Assembly: GCF_905220565.1 (NCBI RefSeq)
Contig: NC_059402.1
Location: 6,635,501 to 6,699,500 of the forward strand
Length of the DNA: 64,000 bases
Source of the DNA: Melitaea cinxia
Lineage: Eukaryota; Arthropoda; Insecta; Lepidoptera; Nymphalidae
Reading direction: 5' to 3'
In this document: positions 20,601 through 32,611 of the stretch, one piece after another
Layout: each line of letters opens with the position of its first letter
Position numbering within the stretch: the first letter of the stretch is position 1
The notes under the pieces: model-generated
The model's input: only the letters and a program-made list of their open reading frames with translations
Told to the model about the DNA's origin: nothing
Database searches by the model: none
Made by a program: the position numbers and the translations under genes

Positions 20601-22104
20601 AGGGGGTAGTGTGGCGGAGGACACAGTGAGCGTGCGTGCAGGAGTGAACCACCGATCTTAGCTCCGTACGGATCTGCAAAAGTAACAATTACGAGCTGCT
20701 GTCAAATCCCGGTGCGTGAAAGCGCCACTTCTTACTTATCAGCGCATTTTAGATACTTAACTAACCGGCTGGCTGAGCAGGGGGTTCCTTACGGTCGAGC
20801 ATAGGCGGCAGGACTGTCCCTGGAGCTGCAGCTGACACCATACCATATTTGACTGGCTTGAAATGGAAGAAAGATGGAGAATAGCCTGAACCACCTGCTC
20901 CTAATGAGCTGAGTCCTTCTTCTCGATCTGCATCCCATCGACCTTCACGGCCTAAGGCAGCTAACCGTCGTCCTTTTGGAGCAAACATTAGCGTAAATAC
21001 GACAACACATGTTCCTAATAATCCGGCTGCAACACAGGCTTCTCGGTGTTGCTCGGGTGCACCTAGGGCTGCTGCTATCCAACAGATCCATACTGCAGCA
21101 GTTGCACCCCCAGCTCCAGCAATGTGTGTTGCTTCTCTATAATTGTCTCGTATTCCACGTGATCTCAAAGCTACTGCACATACAATTGCTATTAAAAACG
21201 CTGCATAACACAACGAGAGCAATAAATCGGACAGAGGCGAGTCACATCTTATTGCTTCTACCGCTAATCGTGGGGGTGAACCACCTAGCCATTGTGCACC
21301 TATTGCCACTTGTATCATAACAGCAAAAAATAATAATAATCCTTGGTACGCTGCCGGTAAATACACTCCACCATTTAAACTTAGTAAGAAAACACATTTA
21401 ACTAGTAGTGATGCAAACACTATTACATAGGAGACGCCAGTTCCAAATCGTACAGCACCACATGTAAATGTTGTAGGAGCAGCAGTAAATAATGCCGCTG
21501 TAGCAGCACATGTGAATAATCCCAATAATAAAGTTTGTCCTAGGAGGAGATGTCGTTGACTAGGTGCCTTTTTACTCGCTCCCCAAACAATAAATGCTTC
21601 AAAACCACCAATAATTACCATACTTGCGCAAGCCAATGCTAGTATAGGCACTGCCCACGATTCTTCTCTTAGTAAACTGAATTTAGGTAATGGTGATATC
21701 TGTGTTTGCGTTGTATTTGCTGGTCGTAATGTAGATTTCGTAACAGTACGAGAAGTTGAAGATGGCAAAGGAACCGGTGAAGACCGCTCTGGAATTACAA
21801 AATATTCGGTACTCATTTCAAGGCGGTGAGCTTCTGTCCGAGTGGGTCGCCGAGGTGGTGGAGGTTTTAAGTCTGCCGGTGGGTGGTTTTCTTCTTCATC
21901 GTGATTGTCGTGTTCATAATAATCTTGTTCGTACAGTTCGTCTTCTTCATTATCAACGTAATGTTTCGCCGCGGGCGCACTGCGTGGGGCATAAGGAGCG
22001 GGAACGCGCGGTGCCAAGCGATCGCCGAATCGTGCCGCACCAGCATCGGCAACGGTGGCCAGAAATGCCGTCACGAGCAGTGCGCACACTGATATGTTCG
22101 CCAT
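17661..22104 (-). CDS. Class C seven-transmembrane receptor (orphan, boss/mGluR-like fold)
   Basis: The main exon starts at ATG 22104 with a signal peptide (MANISVCALLVTAFLATVADA), followed by a short acidic, proline-rich extracellular part (~125 residues) and seven hydrophobic helices at about residues 150-175, 186-208, 214-242, 250-275, 292-315, 325-348 and 357-378. The last helix ends in FAPKGRRL, like the FxPK motif closing the class C helix bundle. The Venus-flytrap domain of glutamate receptors is absent. Exon 2 (20673-20545) and exon 3 (17779-17661, ending ...NPNVYFQRTEPLHVGMMY-stop) follow in phase. The main exon can end at 20793 (C/GTAAGG) or 20766 (G/GTTAGT), both phase 1; reading through gives a stop at 20761. 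An insect orphan class C receptor is the best call. Ligand unknown. Confidence 0.8.
17903..17990 (-). repeat. Retroposon tail fragment
   Basis: CAGCCTATTGCAGTCCACTG followed by CTGGACAAAGGCC matches, in reverse, the 3' end of the retroposon family at 44612-45038 (GGCCTATGTCCAGCAGCGG). Here the tail has diverged and no (GAT)n is left. It lies inside the receptor intron. Confidence 0.5.
18462..19066. mobile_element. MITE-like element with 12-bp terminal inverted repeats
   Basis: Left end AATAGGGGATCG (18462-18473) is the exact inverse of the right end CGATCCCCTATT (19055-19066). Inside, a second inverted pair, TGACGTCATTTGTGG (18681-18695) and its complement (18885-18899), brackets a GC-rich core; each contains the palindrome TGACGTCA. 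No transposase ORF. No clear target duplication. It lies in the intron between the last two receptor exons. Confidence 0.6.
19299..19632 (-). mobile_element. tRNA-derived SINE
   Basis: Read on the minus strand, the head has an A-box-like TTGGCGCAACGG (19616-19605) and a perfect B box GGTTCGATCCC (19565-19555), spaced as in a tRNA gene, so it can carry an internal RNA polymerase III promoter. The body then runs to GAGGCCTATGCTCAGTAGTG and GGGATATTACAGGCTGAAGC. A partial copy of the body lies at 40391-40556 in the same orientation. It sits in the receptor intron. Confidence 0.8.
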
Positions 22105-23018
22105 CAGGCCGGGCCGGCCCTCAGCTGCCCGACTTTCTTCGTCGACACATCCGCACTCGTCGCGCTGTCTCTGAAAATGATAAACGTGCCGTCAGTCAGG
22201 CGACAAGGTGTCCGCTGCGAGTCGCGACGTCTCGACTTCGCGATAACCAAACAAAGGATCTCCCGGTTAAACCGGTTTACTGGTTGCCTTGCACCTCTAG
22301 GCACCCTAAACTAACTTTTCTGATTTTATTTTCTTTACTCGATTTCAATGATTATAAAAATGTTTAGTACATATTATTATAAACATAAAAAATCATACAA
22401 CATTTTTTTATTGCTTCTAAGATTTTTTTTTAATCCTAAGAATAACCAAACCTAATGGTAGGTACGGCAAATGTTTATTTTTATTTTATCATTAAATTTG
22501 AACATCAGAATATTTTCATAAAGGTATTTTGAACATAAATGAAAATAATAACAAATCCACTAAAACACTTACGCCGAGTTGAACGAAAAGAAATTAAAAT
22601 TTAAGTAGTGATTAAACTAATTTAATCGCAAGAATTGTATGAAATTCTTGTGATTAAATTAGTTTAATCTCTACTTATATTTTAATTTTGTTTCGTGCAA
22701 CTCGGCGTTCGGTATTTTAATACGAAATATATAATTTATACGTACATAACAAAACTAATTTTTATATTCGTAGGTTTCAAAAAAAAGTAGTGTATGAACA
22801 GAATATATTTTGGAATTAATTATTTTATTATCATAATTATATATTATACACATAATAAAATTGGGTCTTATAGTTCATAGTCTATTCTTAGTTTAAAGAA
22901 ATGTCAACGAAATAATAGTCAAGTAAATACGTGTTATTTAGAGAATAAAAATCATTAAGGAACTATTATATTTTATTTAAAAATTGATAAGTTAGTCGAA
23001 AAAATGTCAATAGAAATA
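22105..23018. other. 5' flank of the receptor gene, mostly AT-rich
   Basis: Next to the receptor start is a GC-richer stretch with a possible acceptor (TTTTCAG/AGACAGCG near 22170, minus), which would make 22105-22168 the 5' untranslated part of the first coding exon. Beyond it I see only AT-rich sequence and the hairpin element at 22572-22707. Confidence 0.45.
22572..22707. mobile_element. 136-bp palindromic MITE, copy 1
   Basis: Both halves are near-perfect inverses: CGCCGAGTTG...GATTAAACTAATTTAATC on the left mirrors GATTAAATTAGTTTAATC...CAACTCGGCG on the right, around a short AATTGTATGAAATT centre. A second copy of the same length lies at 45929-46064, inverted relative to this one. Flanking trinucleotides TTA (here) and TAA (copy 2, both sides) are compatible with a PIF/Harbinger-type TWA target, but this is weak. 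Confidence 0.75.
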
Positions 23019-23895
23019 TTATAATCGGTTCTTTTTTACCTTTTTATCAATGTTTTTTCTGCAATTAGATTTGTAAAACGAATTAAAAATCATCATCAGC
23101 TTGTTAATTGGGGAATGGCGTCCCTGACGAGTACGGGTGAATTTTCCTACAATTAAAGTAAATGAAGATGGTCTTGCTGCTCTTGAAGGGGCGTGAAAGT
23201 TTAATTTATTTAATAAGTAAGAACTGTCAATGACATCATTCACCAACTTGTGCAGAAACACAAGATCGTGGAGACGTCTTCGATTCACAAGTGGTGGAAA
23301 TTTAAGATGCTTTAGTTTTTCCTCGTAACTATTGAGCGATCTAGGTATATTGTGATAAAAGGAGAGGTGCTGTGGGAATCTTTTCTGTACCTTTTCAATT
23401 CTTTTATAGTGGATATCGTAATAAGGATTCCACACGACACTACCATACTCCAAGTTGCTACGAACTAGGGCTGAGTAGTAATTTTTGTCTGGGGGTTTTT
23501 GAAATCTTTGCAATTGTGGATTATAAAGCCGAGGGTCTTAAGGCTTTTGCTGACAATATTGTTAATATGAACATGGAAACGGAGTCGATCATCAAGCATT
23601 ATCCCCAAATCGCGCACATGAGACACCTCTGATAAAATGCTACCCTCAATGAAGTAAGACCTTCTAAGCGAGATTTTTTTTTCTCGAGAAAGAAATAACC
23701 TGGCACTTATCCGTATTAAGGACCATGCCATTGCCTTGACCCTATAATACCAATTTGTTTAAGTTGCCCTGCAAAAGTAAAGCATCAGCATTGGAACAGA
23801 TTGGTCTAAATATGTTAAGATCGTCAGCAAATACATAAAAATTCGAATTGGTGAAACAGCTATTGATATCGTTAATGAATAATATGTTAGATAAT
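23019..23895 (-). pseudogene. Jockey-like reverse transcriptase fragment
   Basis: On the minus strand the sequence shows FADD (the RT catalytic box, near 23830), then NTDKCQVISF-like and GIMLDDRLRFHVHINNI in one frame. From about 23510 another frame gives YYSALVRSNLEYGSVVWNPY and LHDLVFLHKLVNDVID. These are the palm end and thumb region of a LINE ORF2. It is 5'-truncated just before the FADD box, has at least one frameshift near 23500 and a stop near 23750. It is upstream of the receptor gene and dead. Confidence 0.75.
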
Positions 23896-24020
23896 AATTA
23901 TTAACTCATTACTGTTCAAACATTCTTACTAAACTGAACCTAGTGTTATTGTTGTCTGTAATAATTTGATTATATACTCGTAGTTATAACAAATTAAATA
24001 ACCAAGACAGTTTCACTTTT

Positions 24021-26318
24021 TTTAACCGATTTCAAAAAAGGAGGAGGTTACTCAATTCGACCGTCTATATATATATATATGTATGTTCGGGGATAACTTC
24101 GTCGTTAGTGAACCGATTTCGATAATAAGGAAACTAGGATCTCATGATGGAATCCCAGAGAAATCGAGGGGAACCCTCAAAAATCGTAGTGACGACTAGT
24201 GCGTTTGTTCTTTTTTTTCGTCTACTTACCTTGTATTACTTGTCGATGTAATTGAAGTCGATTTTTTTTCGTTTGCTAGCAAACACAATTATTAATATTC
24301 GTCATATATTTAGTTAGATTGCTTAACTATACGCTATGCTATTAACTACAAACGATATATTAGTAACAAGCCTTTGAGTGACTGGGTGATATATTATATC
24401 CTTTACTTAATTATTATTAGGTTATTATATTTAAAGTAATTTCTTCTTCTACTTCTTCTTTAGTATTAATGAATTTCAATGGCGCCAGATGAGCACAGAA
24501 GATGTCATGTAGATATATAAAGATTTAGAACATTGAGCAAGTAATTATATCTGGATATTACTTTTAGTAAACAAGTAATATAAGTAAATTTATTTCTGTA
24601 CAGCAATGCGTCTGCAGCATGTACTCGTATAAGCCTGTTCGTGTAGAGGTATATACTCGTATGTATGGACGTAGGCTTAGTTACGGTATTTTTTTTTATT
24701 TCACTTGTATGTACAGAAATAGTATAAAAGACAGGAATACAAGCGCTAGTCTGAGAGGGGCAACGAACGTATTAATTCTCATCCCCAAGGGACATTGTCG
24801 GTACAAGTAAGTTAACAGCGCATGGCAACAACATACTATTTTTAAGTAAACTTATTTTTCTACCTATATAAGGTAACTGACCGGGAAATATTAAACATAA
24901 TTATAAGCATTTACAAGAAAGATATTTAATTATAAGTTGGCAATTAGTAACATTGAGATTAAATTAATTAAAATAAACAACAGCAATTGCGTTCAATTAA
25001 CTATGTTTTAGTTATAAAATGTTTGATAAGTTATTATTTTCGCATTTATATTTAATTTTTCGCACTTTCCGCATTTTATAAATGATTAAGATTTTCAAAA
25101 TACAAATGATTATGTATCTATATAAATAATAATTGTGTTTGCAGGCAAACGAAAAAAAAACCGACTTCAATTATATCGACAAGTAATACGACGTAGGTAT
25201 ACGAAAAAATTGTCAAGTAAATACGCATTATCAAAGATTACTCCAAAAGTTGTAATCAGATCTCGATGAAGTTTAAATGTGACCACATGATAAACATCGG
25301 CTTACACCAGTAAAAATTTATGCAGATTTCGAGAGTTTCCTTCGATTTATCTGGGATCCCATTATCAGATCCTGGTTTCCTTATCATCGTACCACACCAG
25401 GGATATCTCCTATGCAACAAACAATAATTATCAAAATCGGTACGTAAAAGACGAAGTTATCGCCGAACATACATAAAAATATATATTATACGGTTGAATT
25501 GAGTAACCTCCTCCTTTTTTGAAGTCGGTTAAAAATGAATGTAGCTAAGCGTATAACTTGAGAATGGCTCGACTAGTTCGCCTAATTCGTTTTTCTATAT
25601 GTTCCTTAAGAACCACGAACAGTTTTAATACTAAAAGAAAAAAAAAATTAAGAAAAATATTGAGAAAAAAAATATTATTATTAACTTTTGACAGAACGAA
25701 GTCTGTCCGGGCAGCTAGTTTAAAATAAATTAAAATTGATTGTTGAAATTTATATTAAAAGTCGAATGTAAATCTTTTTAAATTATGCACTTAACTTGAT
25801 TGAAAACAATACCATTTTTTAATTCATAGATATGTCGCAATTCGTAAATACGTTCACATAACTCAGTTTCATTCCGATAAAATCAGGGTAAAGATTAACA
25901 TTGGCCGCAAAATGTGATAAACTTAAATTATGCATCGGTGCCATACAAGGAAGCTTCTAAGTCAGGCTTAAGATTACGCAGACAGCTCGCAAACCGGATC
26001 GTGACCTTAAATTTCTTATCCGAATCAAAGTATGTACATGGAGCGTATTGTAGACAGATTTGGCGCTAAAGTAACGGTGTGGACTGTGGACCTCGGCTTG
26101 GAGCACTCGATCTCGCCCGCGCTGGCAAATGAATCCACAACGGTATCCAGTCATGTTATCTAGGTGATAAATCACATCCCAATCTTTTGTGATAGTACAA
26201 GCTTACGATTATAGTATTTTTGTGTTTGGTGATTTGATGACCCTAGTTTTTTGTATGAAATCTACGTGTCTCATTGCCATTTGCTTCGTAATTTGACGCA
26301 AGGATTATTGGTAAATCA
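24021..26318. other. Repeat-rich spacer with two family D copies
   Basis: Family D repeat pieces lie at 24021-24300 (internally deleted) and 25122-25537 (reverse). A Helitron-type end, GTCTGTCCGGGCAGCTAG preceded by the stem partner GACAGA, lies at about 25690-25718. 24430-24460 has a CTT-rich tract. Between these and at 25750-26310 I recognise no gene. Confidence 0.5.
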
Positions 26319-26516
26319 TCATTACATACTTAGTATAAAACAAAGTCTCTTCCCGCTATCTATATGCTTAGATCTCTAAAACTAGGCAAAGGATTTTGAT
26401 GTGGTTTTCTTTAGTAAATAGAGTGATTCCAGAGGAAGGTTTATATGTGAGTATAATACATGCATAATATAGTAGAGGAACACTGATAGTTTTTGCGAGC
26501 TGGGTCGGGTCGCTAG
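26319..26516 (+). mobile_element. Internally deleted Helitron, family H1
   Basis: A 198-bp copy with both ends of the H1 family (TCATTACATACTTAGTATAA at the left; GGGTCGGGTCG-CTAG at the right) but lacking about 500 bp of the middle found at 32612-33328. The left neighbour is A and the right is T, as expected for Helitron insertion. Confidence 0.75.
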
Positions 26517-26653
26517 TAAACTTATAATTTAATTTTAAAGAAAGTACATTTTGAAGTATAATCGATAAACAGGGATAAACAGGACGTCGGTGAGCTAATA
26601 ATACATATAAAAAAATACCATGATGCATTTGTGGCAGCGAGCTTAATTTTAAT

Positions 26654-27319
26654 TAGTGATATTCTGGATATCCGTATCCGTATCCGTATGTGCGGATATC
26701 CGCGAGAAAAATGAAATCCGTATCCGTATCCGTCACTTTTCTCGAGGATCTTATAGTAGTAGATTGTCAAGCCTATAATAGAGATAAATCAACATGTAAC
26801 CTACCTAATAACTTAAGATTGTTTAATTGAAAATGTCCTTATACAGACAGTTAACTTTTTGAAAAAGATAAATATGAACACGACTATATAAATGTTATTA
26901 TTGTAGTCGCTAATGACCTTAGCTGTTAAAAAGCGACTTAAAATAAATAAATTAAAAATAATAATAATAATATAAGTAACGAGAAAACCATTTTCCGTTT
27001 TTTTTTGTTAGTTATTATTTGCATAGACCCTTGTATCGGTAGCGGATGTAACGATAACGTTAAATGTTGTTGTTTTAAAAATGTACGTATACGAAAAAAC
27101 ATTTTTTTTCCGGATAAAAGGGTTATTAGATCTGGCAACATAAGTCCTGCTCGTCGTTGCAGCGGGCCTGACGTCAACTATCGTTTCAAGGTCACGCACT
27201 GACACCGATTGAGTGAATAAATAAAGATCCGTATCCACATCCGCAGATCTTGACACTAAATATCCGTATCCGGATCCGTATCCGCGGATATACATTTTTG
27301 ACGATCCGGCACATCACTA
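26654..27319. mobile_element. hAT-type MITE with 8-bp target duplication
   Basis: Ends TAGTGAT (26654) and ATCACTA (27319) are inverted and start with the TAGTG signature of hAT elements. Flanks are ATTTTAAT (26646-26653) and ATTATAAT (27320-27327), an 8-bp duplication with one mismatch. Just inside both ends are runs of the hexamer CCGTAT (CCGTATCCGTATCCGTAT at the left), inverse-related across the element (GGATATCC, GCGGATA). No transposase ORF, so non-autonomous. Confidence 0.78.
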
Positions 27320-27451
27320 ATTATAATGACATTCACATCACTTATTAGATAAGTAAATATATTTATCCCAATATGTTACCTCTTACTTAAGGAAATTTTA
27401 ATGCTGTTTATTATTTTAGTTTCCAATGCTGTAAGAAATTACTTGTAGATC

Positions 27452-27518
<67 letters not shown>

Positions 27519-27530
27519 TTTTATTTAATT
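27452..27530. repeat. (AT)n microsatellite followed by a T-run
   Basis: About 60 bases of alternating A and T followed by ~12 T. Likely polymorphic and replication-slippage prone. A Helitron-like end GTCAGCTAG/T follows at about 27715. Confidence 0.9.
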
Positions 27531-29090
27531 GTATTATAGTTGTATTTAGTTATTACCTTATTTTTTTTTTAATTTGTAGGTAAATTATTTATTTTTTATT
27601 TTATTATGATTTGGCGTTGAAAAATACATACAACCCTAAATTTTGACCCTTCTACCACCAACCCCTAATTTTAAATAGCGTTTAGCTGCAAGAGAACCTT
27701 TGCCGAGTCAGCTAGTACATATATATATATTAACTTTTACTTTACTTTTACATAGTGCGATAAATAAATAAAAATATTAATTTTCCAAAGTAACTAAGTA
27801 AGTACCATATTAATTAGTATATTGTTAAGAGATGATTATCAGTTTATTTCATATTAAAAATAATTTTTCATATATTTCTATTCTATAATCCATTTGTAAA
27901 TATTTATGTTAAGTATTTGCAAGTCGTGATCGTGATCTCAAAAAAAAAAAAAAATAAATATTACCCATCCGCAAAGCTCGTGATACCTGATTTGCAGCTC
28001 TTTAGGCTTCAACCAACTGAGTTATTTCAATCCACTATAGAACACGAACTCGGTAAAAAATGATCATCCATTAATTATTTTTTATACTTACCTGATTTTG
28101 TGTTTTATTTTTTGGAAGAATTATTTTAGGCATAATAAAGTAACAGATAATATTTAAATAAACTGCCACCAGAAAAATGAAAACAGACCTGACAACGTGA
28201 AAGTAAAATTTCTATATAACTTAGATATGATTAAGATTTATGATCCATATAAATCAAAAATAGAAGAGAATTTTGTTCATTAAGCGGTCGTTTTAGTACG
28301 TCTTAGCTCTTAAGATAACAAGGCCTAAGAGGCATAAATACTAGTTTTAGTTTTACTAAATTATAAAGATGAAACACAAGAAGTATTGTCCAATGTGATT
28401 TTATTAAATTGTCACGTGTACAAGAAGTTCAAGTTAACAGGAGTGGAAAGTTAAAGTTTTCCATCAAACAACGTATTAAATGACAATGAGACTTAAGGAA
28501 ACAGAGCGTTGTCATGTGCGGCCGCGCGTTGTAAAAGTAACAGCGTGAATACTCTGGGTGAAACTCGGCTGAACTGATTGAGAAGACTGCCATGTCACAT
28601 TCCACACTTACCAACAATTATTTAATACTAAATTTAGCTTGCATAATTAGTTTGTCAATATACATAACATTGCAAAGCGTATCTAGAATGGCCTAATCGA
28701 AGTTTTTAAGAATTTAATCTATGATAAATGTCTCTTCTATAATTAGGTACAGTTAGTATTACACTATGACGCATTTGTTTTTAAAAACATTAAGTTATTT
28801 TATTTTTACTTTCTACTTTAAATAAAACGCGAAAGTTTTGATGTTTAAATGTATTAATGTCCAAATGTTATACGACGAAACAACGAAATTGTAAAGTTTT
28901 TTAATCATTGATCGATTAGTAAAATTGTCAATATTGAAAACAAAAAAAAAAAAAAAATAAAATAAAAAACTAAATAGTATTTATTCAGTACAAATTCCTA
29001 TTACAAAAAGTTCAATCGTTATAAAATTCATTAATTTAGATAGGTGTAATAATTTATGTGAATTGTCCCAATAGCTTTATAATATAGATA
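27531..29090. other. AT-rich spacer, no gene seen
   Basis: Apart from homopolymer runs (A at 27942, 28945) and a Helitron-like terminus near 27715, nothing resembles an exon or known repeat. A GC-richer patch at 28500-28600 has no long frame with recognisable content. Confidence 0.5.
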
Positions 29091-29224
29091 TACTAGCTGT
29101 GCTTTGCGATTTCACACCCGTATAGCTCAAGGATTTGACGCCCCCACGAAACTGCCACCCGGGGCAAGTGGCTCGCCCCCCCCCCCCTTAAATCCGGGGC
29201 TGGTTACAATCCCACCAACTGTTT

Positions 29225-30620
29225 ATGAGAAATTCGCGTTATTTCAACCTTCCCCGTATTATTAGTGATAAATCAAAAAGTACTTGTATAGTACTAGTCT
29301 TCCTAGCAAACCTCGAGTTGAATGACCTCCTGGCGGAGCAGCAGTACGCTTACCGCCGTAACAGGTCCACGGGGTATCTTTTAGTGTACGCCTCGCACAT
29401 CTGGGGGGGAGGCCTTGGACAAGCACGGAGAGGCGCTAGCTGTCTCACTTGATGTATCGAAGGTATTTGACCGGGTCTGGCATGGGAGCCTATTGAGCAA
29501 GCGTTCAGCTTACGGAATACCCCCGAGCTTGTGTGACTGGATATCAGATTTCCTGAGTGGGCGATCATTTCGGGTGGTCTTAGATGGCTCCTCGTCTGAC
29601 TTGATGGCGGTTAATGCCGGTGTCCCTCGGGGATCAGTTCTCTCTGCAACCCTCTTCTTGATTCACATTAATGACCTCCTCAGGCCCGGTATCTTTGGAT
29701 ACGCGGATGACAGTACTGTTACGGAGAGATACGTGTCCGGTCCCCGAGCTGGTGGGGCTGAAACTCATTAGCATAGAGAAGCTCTGGTTGAACGCATTAA
29801 TTTGGCTTTGAAAGAGGTATCCGATTGGGGTGACGCCAACCTAGTCAAATTTAATGCTTCCAAAACGCAAGCGTGTCTTTTCACCGCCAAACGGAGTCTA
29901 TTCCCATTAGCTCCGACTTTCCGAGGTGTATCTGAACCGATCACCGATAGTATTGATCATCTAGGCATAAATATTTCGTCTAATATGAACTTCGGACAAT
30001 GCATAGACTCCAAGGCAAAAATTGCTGGTAAGAAACTTGGTATCCTCAATAAAGTAAGGCAGTACTTCACACCGGAACAGCCTCTTACTCTCTACCAAGC
30101 ACAAGTTCGATCGTGTATGGAGTACTGCAGCCACTTATGGGATGGCTCTGCTAAGTACCAGCTCGCTGCTTTGGATTCTGTGGATCGACGCGCCAAAAGA
30201 CTCATAGGTGACAAATCGCTGGTTTGCTCTAGACTTTAAAGTCTCGAACATCGGCGCAAGGTTGCTTGTTTGTCGGTATTTTACAGGTTATATTTCGGAG
30301 AGTGTGCTCTAGAACTTTACAATTTGGTTCCACCATCACCTTACTACCACCGAACCGCAAGGCATGAATCTGCACTGCTATGTGGTTGAAATCCCACGAT
30401 CTCGCACTAAACGATTTGCTTCCTCGTTCCTAATACGCACCGCAAAAATTTGGAATGCCCTTCCGACTTCTGTTTTTCCAACGAACTATAACTTGGGTAT
30501 CTTTAAATCAAGAGTGAATAGGCATCTTCTAGGCAAGCGCACACCACCTTAGGCTGCATCTTCACTTGCCATCAGGTGAGATCGCATTCAAGCGCTAGTC
30601 TATATATTTAGAAGAAAAAA
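29225..30620 (+). pseudogene. Degraded jockey/CR1-like retrotransposon, RT to 3' tail
   Basis: Successive frames give LLAEQQYAYRRNRST, SLDVSKVFDRVWH, GVPRGSVLS, the catalytic GYADDSTVT (near 29700), HLGINISSNMNF, YQAQVRSCMEYCSHLWDG and PRSRTKRFASSFLIRTAKIW. These are RT core, thumb and the usual C-terminal block of many insect LINEs. Damage includes a frameshift in a G-run near 29405, stops at 29769 and 30237 and a frameshift near 30370. It is 5'-truncated (no endonuclease). The 3' tail GCCATCAGGTGAGATCGCAT ends in an A-run at about 30615. Confidence 0.85.
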
Positions 30621-32204
30621 AAAACTTGTCATATCTAAATTAAATTTAAATTGGACCACATGACAAGCACCACGTTTCGTTTAAAAAAATCTTCGAAATC
30701 TGTACACCCAGTCAAATGTTCTGAGGTAAAGAGATACAAAAAAAATACAATCGAATTGAGAACCTCCTCCTTTTTTTTGGAAGTCGGTTAAAAAGTCGAC
30801 TTGATATGCCTTGTCATAAAAATAATATTTTATCATACTTATCGACTTGGTGTCGATTTCAATACTTATCGCTGAAACTACTTATTAATTTAATAGGCTT
30901 AGGATAGACCTCTATTAAACTGATTACGTACTAATTAATTCCTACTAACCGGTCAAAATAAAAACGTAGACATCGCTCTACCAAACGAAATTATATAAAC
31001 CGGCTTGAGAACTTGTTTCATTTTTAAAAACATTAAATTGTCTACACTATATTAATTAAAAATGTCATATTAACCTTATGTACTTATATTTTAAAATATA
31101 TATTTTATTTATGTTGTATGGGAACCACAGTCTCTTGTCTTCCGTAATGATGGGTATGTTTTGTTCGTCGAATTTTAGTAGTTATTATATACTTAAGTCT
31201 GTGTAAGATTCTACCTGGTGGATCACGTAGACGCCTTAATTCCAGGGAATGGCAATTAGTACCTACATGGGTAGGGTTAAATAATAAGCGGTAGGTTATG
31301 ATGTAAAAAAGGGATTTTTACAGACTGATCTTTGTTACAAGATTAATTTATCTCTGATTGCCAAGGAACCAACGGAACAATTAAAATTAATAAAAGCTAT
31401 TTTAGTAGTTTAAGTTGGTTTTTAAGAACCACTATGTCATAACATATAAAAAATATTCTAACTTGGGTGTACAAGCTAGGTGAGGTACTTTTGAAGTTGT
31501 TGAAGATTTTCTTACTGACCCTCTTTCTTTGCGATTCAGTGTTCAGTGTAGTAAGTAAATTAATTGTCTGCGAAAAATATTAAATATTAGGATTTCTTGT
31601 CTGAAAACAAATCTATAAATATAGCTATAAACTACATTTATTTTTGTGTGAAAACAGCTCTACTTTTATAGGTAAATTTTTCTTTTCTAGTGTTTATTAT
31701 TAGTTAGCTGTTCGTAGTTTCATATCACAAGGCTCGGATGCATCACACGTAACATATTTTAAAATTCTTTGTATATAAATTTCTATAAAAGCGTCCACTG
31801 ATTCGCATCGCACGAAACACACGCATCGGACCGTCGGTAATGCTGACGCAGTGCAAGTTTTCCGATGAGTACCGATGACGTGATCCGAATTGCCAAGCAG
31901 TGGAATATTCACACACCCTTCTTTCTTTTTCTGCTGCTAACTAACTTTTAGGCAAGGTTGTTCCACCTTATAAAATAATCTATGTCTGCAAAAATTTCAT
32001 TTAACGTAGAGGCAATATTTAAGTGTGAAGTGTTACACATTTAAGCACTATTAACGAGTATGTAAAAACAAAATTTTAGATGAACAGAATTTTACACAAA
32101 TAAAAATCTACTATAAATGTAACGCACATAGAACACGAACAGTATGTGAATACTTTACTATTCCTTGACGTCAATTACTTTATGCTTACTGGGTACTTTA
32201 CTGA
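30621..32204. other. Family D fragment, then unique-looking AT-rich DNA
   Basis: Family D sequence (reverse, ending TTTGGAAGTCGGTTAAAA) covers 30621-30792. From 30793 to 32204 I recognise nothing. A moderately GC-rich patch at 31795-31880 carries no convincing frame. Confidence 0.45.
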
Positions 32205-32390
32205 TGTAGGGCACAGCAGGAAATTTCTGGAATGATCTTACAGAAGATCACAGATAAATAATCTGTTTTCAAGTGTTGTGTTCCTGGTGGTGAGCAAGGT
32301 GACCAGAGCTCCTGGGGGGAATTGGTGTTAGGGTCGGCAACGCGCTTGCGATGTTTGTGGTGTTGCAGACGTCTATAAGCTGGTAAATGG
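32205..32390 (+). repeat. SINE-like retroposon (family A), 3'-truncated
   Basis: Shows CTTACAGAAGATCACAG, GTTGTGTTCCTGGTGGTGAG, CCAGAGCTCCTGGGGGG and GCGCTTGCGATG in the plus-sense order of the copy at 41428-41692. It stops after GTCTATAAGCTGGTAA, before the A-rich tail. Confidence 0.7.
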
Positions 32391-32611
32391 TTTTATGTCA
32401 GTCAAATAAAAACATATTTAACGATTTAACAGTGGAGCAGCGTAGAAGATTAAGCTTCCACCCTTCTACATGGAGAAAAAGGCTTATACTCAGCACTGGG
32501 GTTAATATTAGTAAAAAGTTGACTATAGCAAAATTCAGACGTGTGATTTGGAATTTAGTCATTTTTCAATCTATAATCTATAATCGATGTATCTATAGTC
32601 TATAATCTATA

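Noticed and set aside
25957..26175. Minus-strand 72-codon frame
   Set aside because: No recognisable family, no signals around it; length is within chance in this composition.
31700..31912. Minus-strand 70-codon cysteine-rich frame
   Set aside because: Could suggest a small secreted peptide, but there is no signal peptide and the cysteines follow no known pattern.
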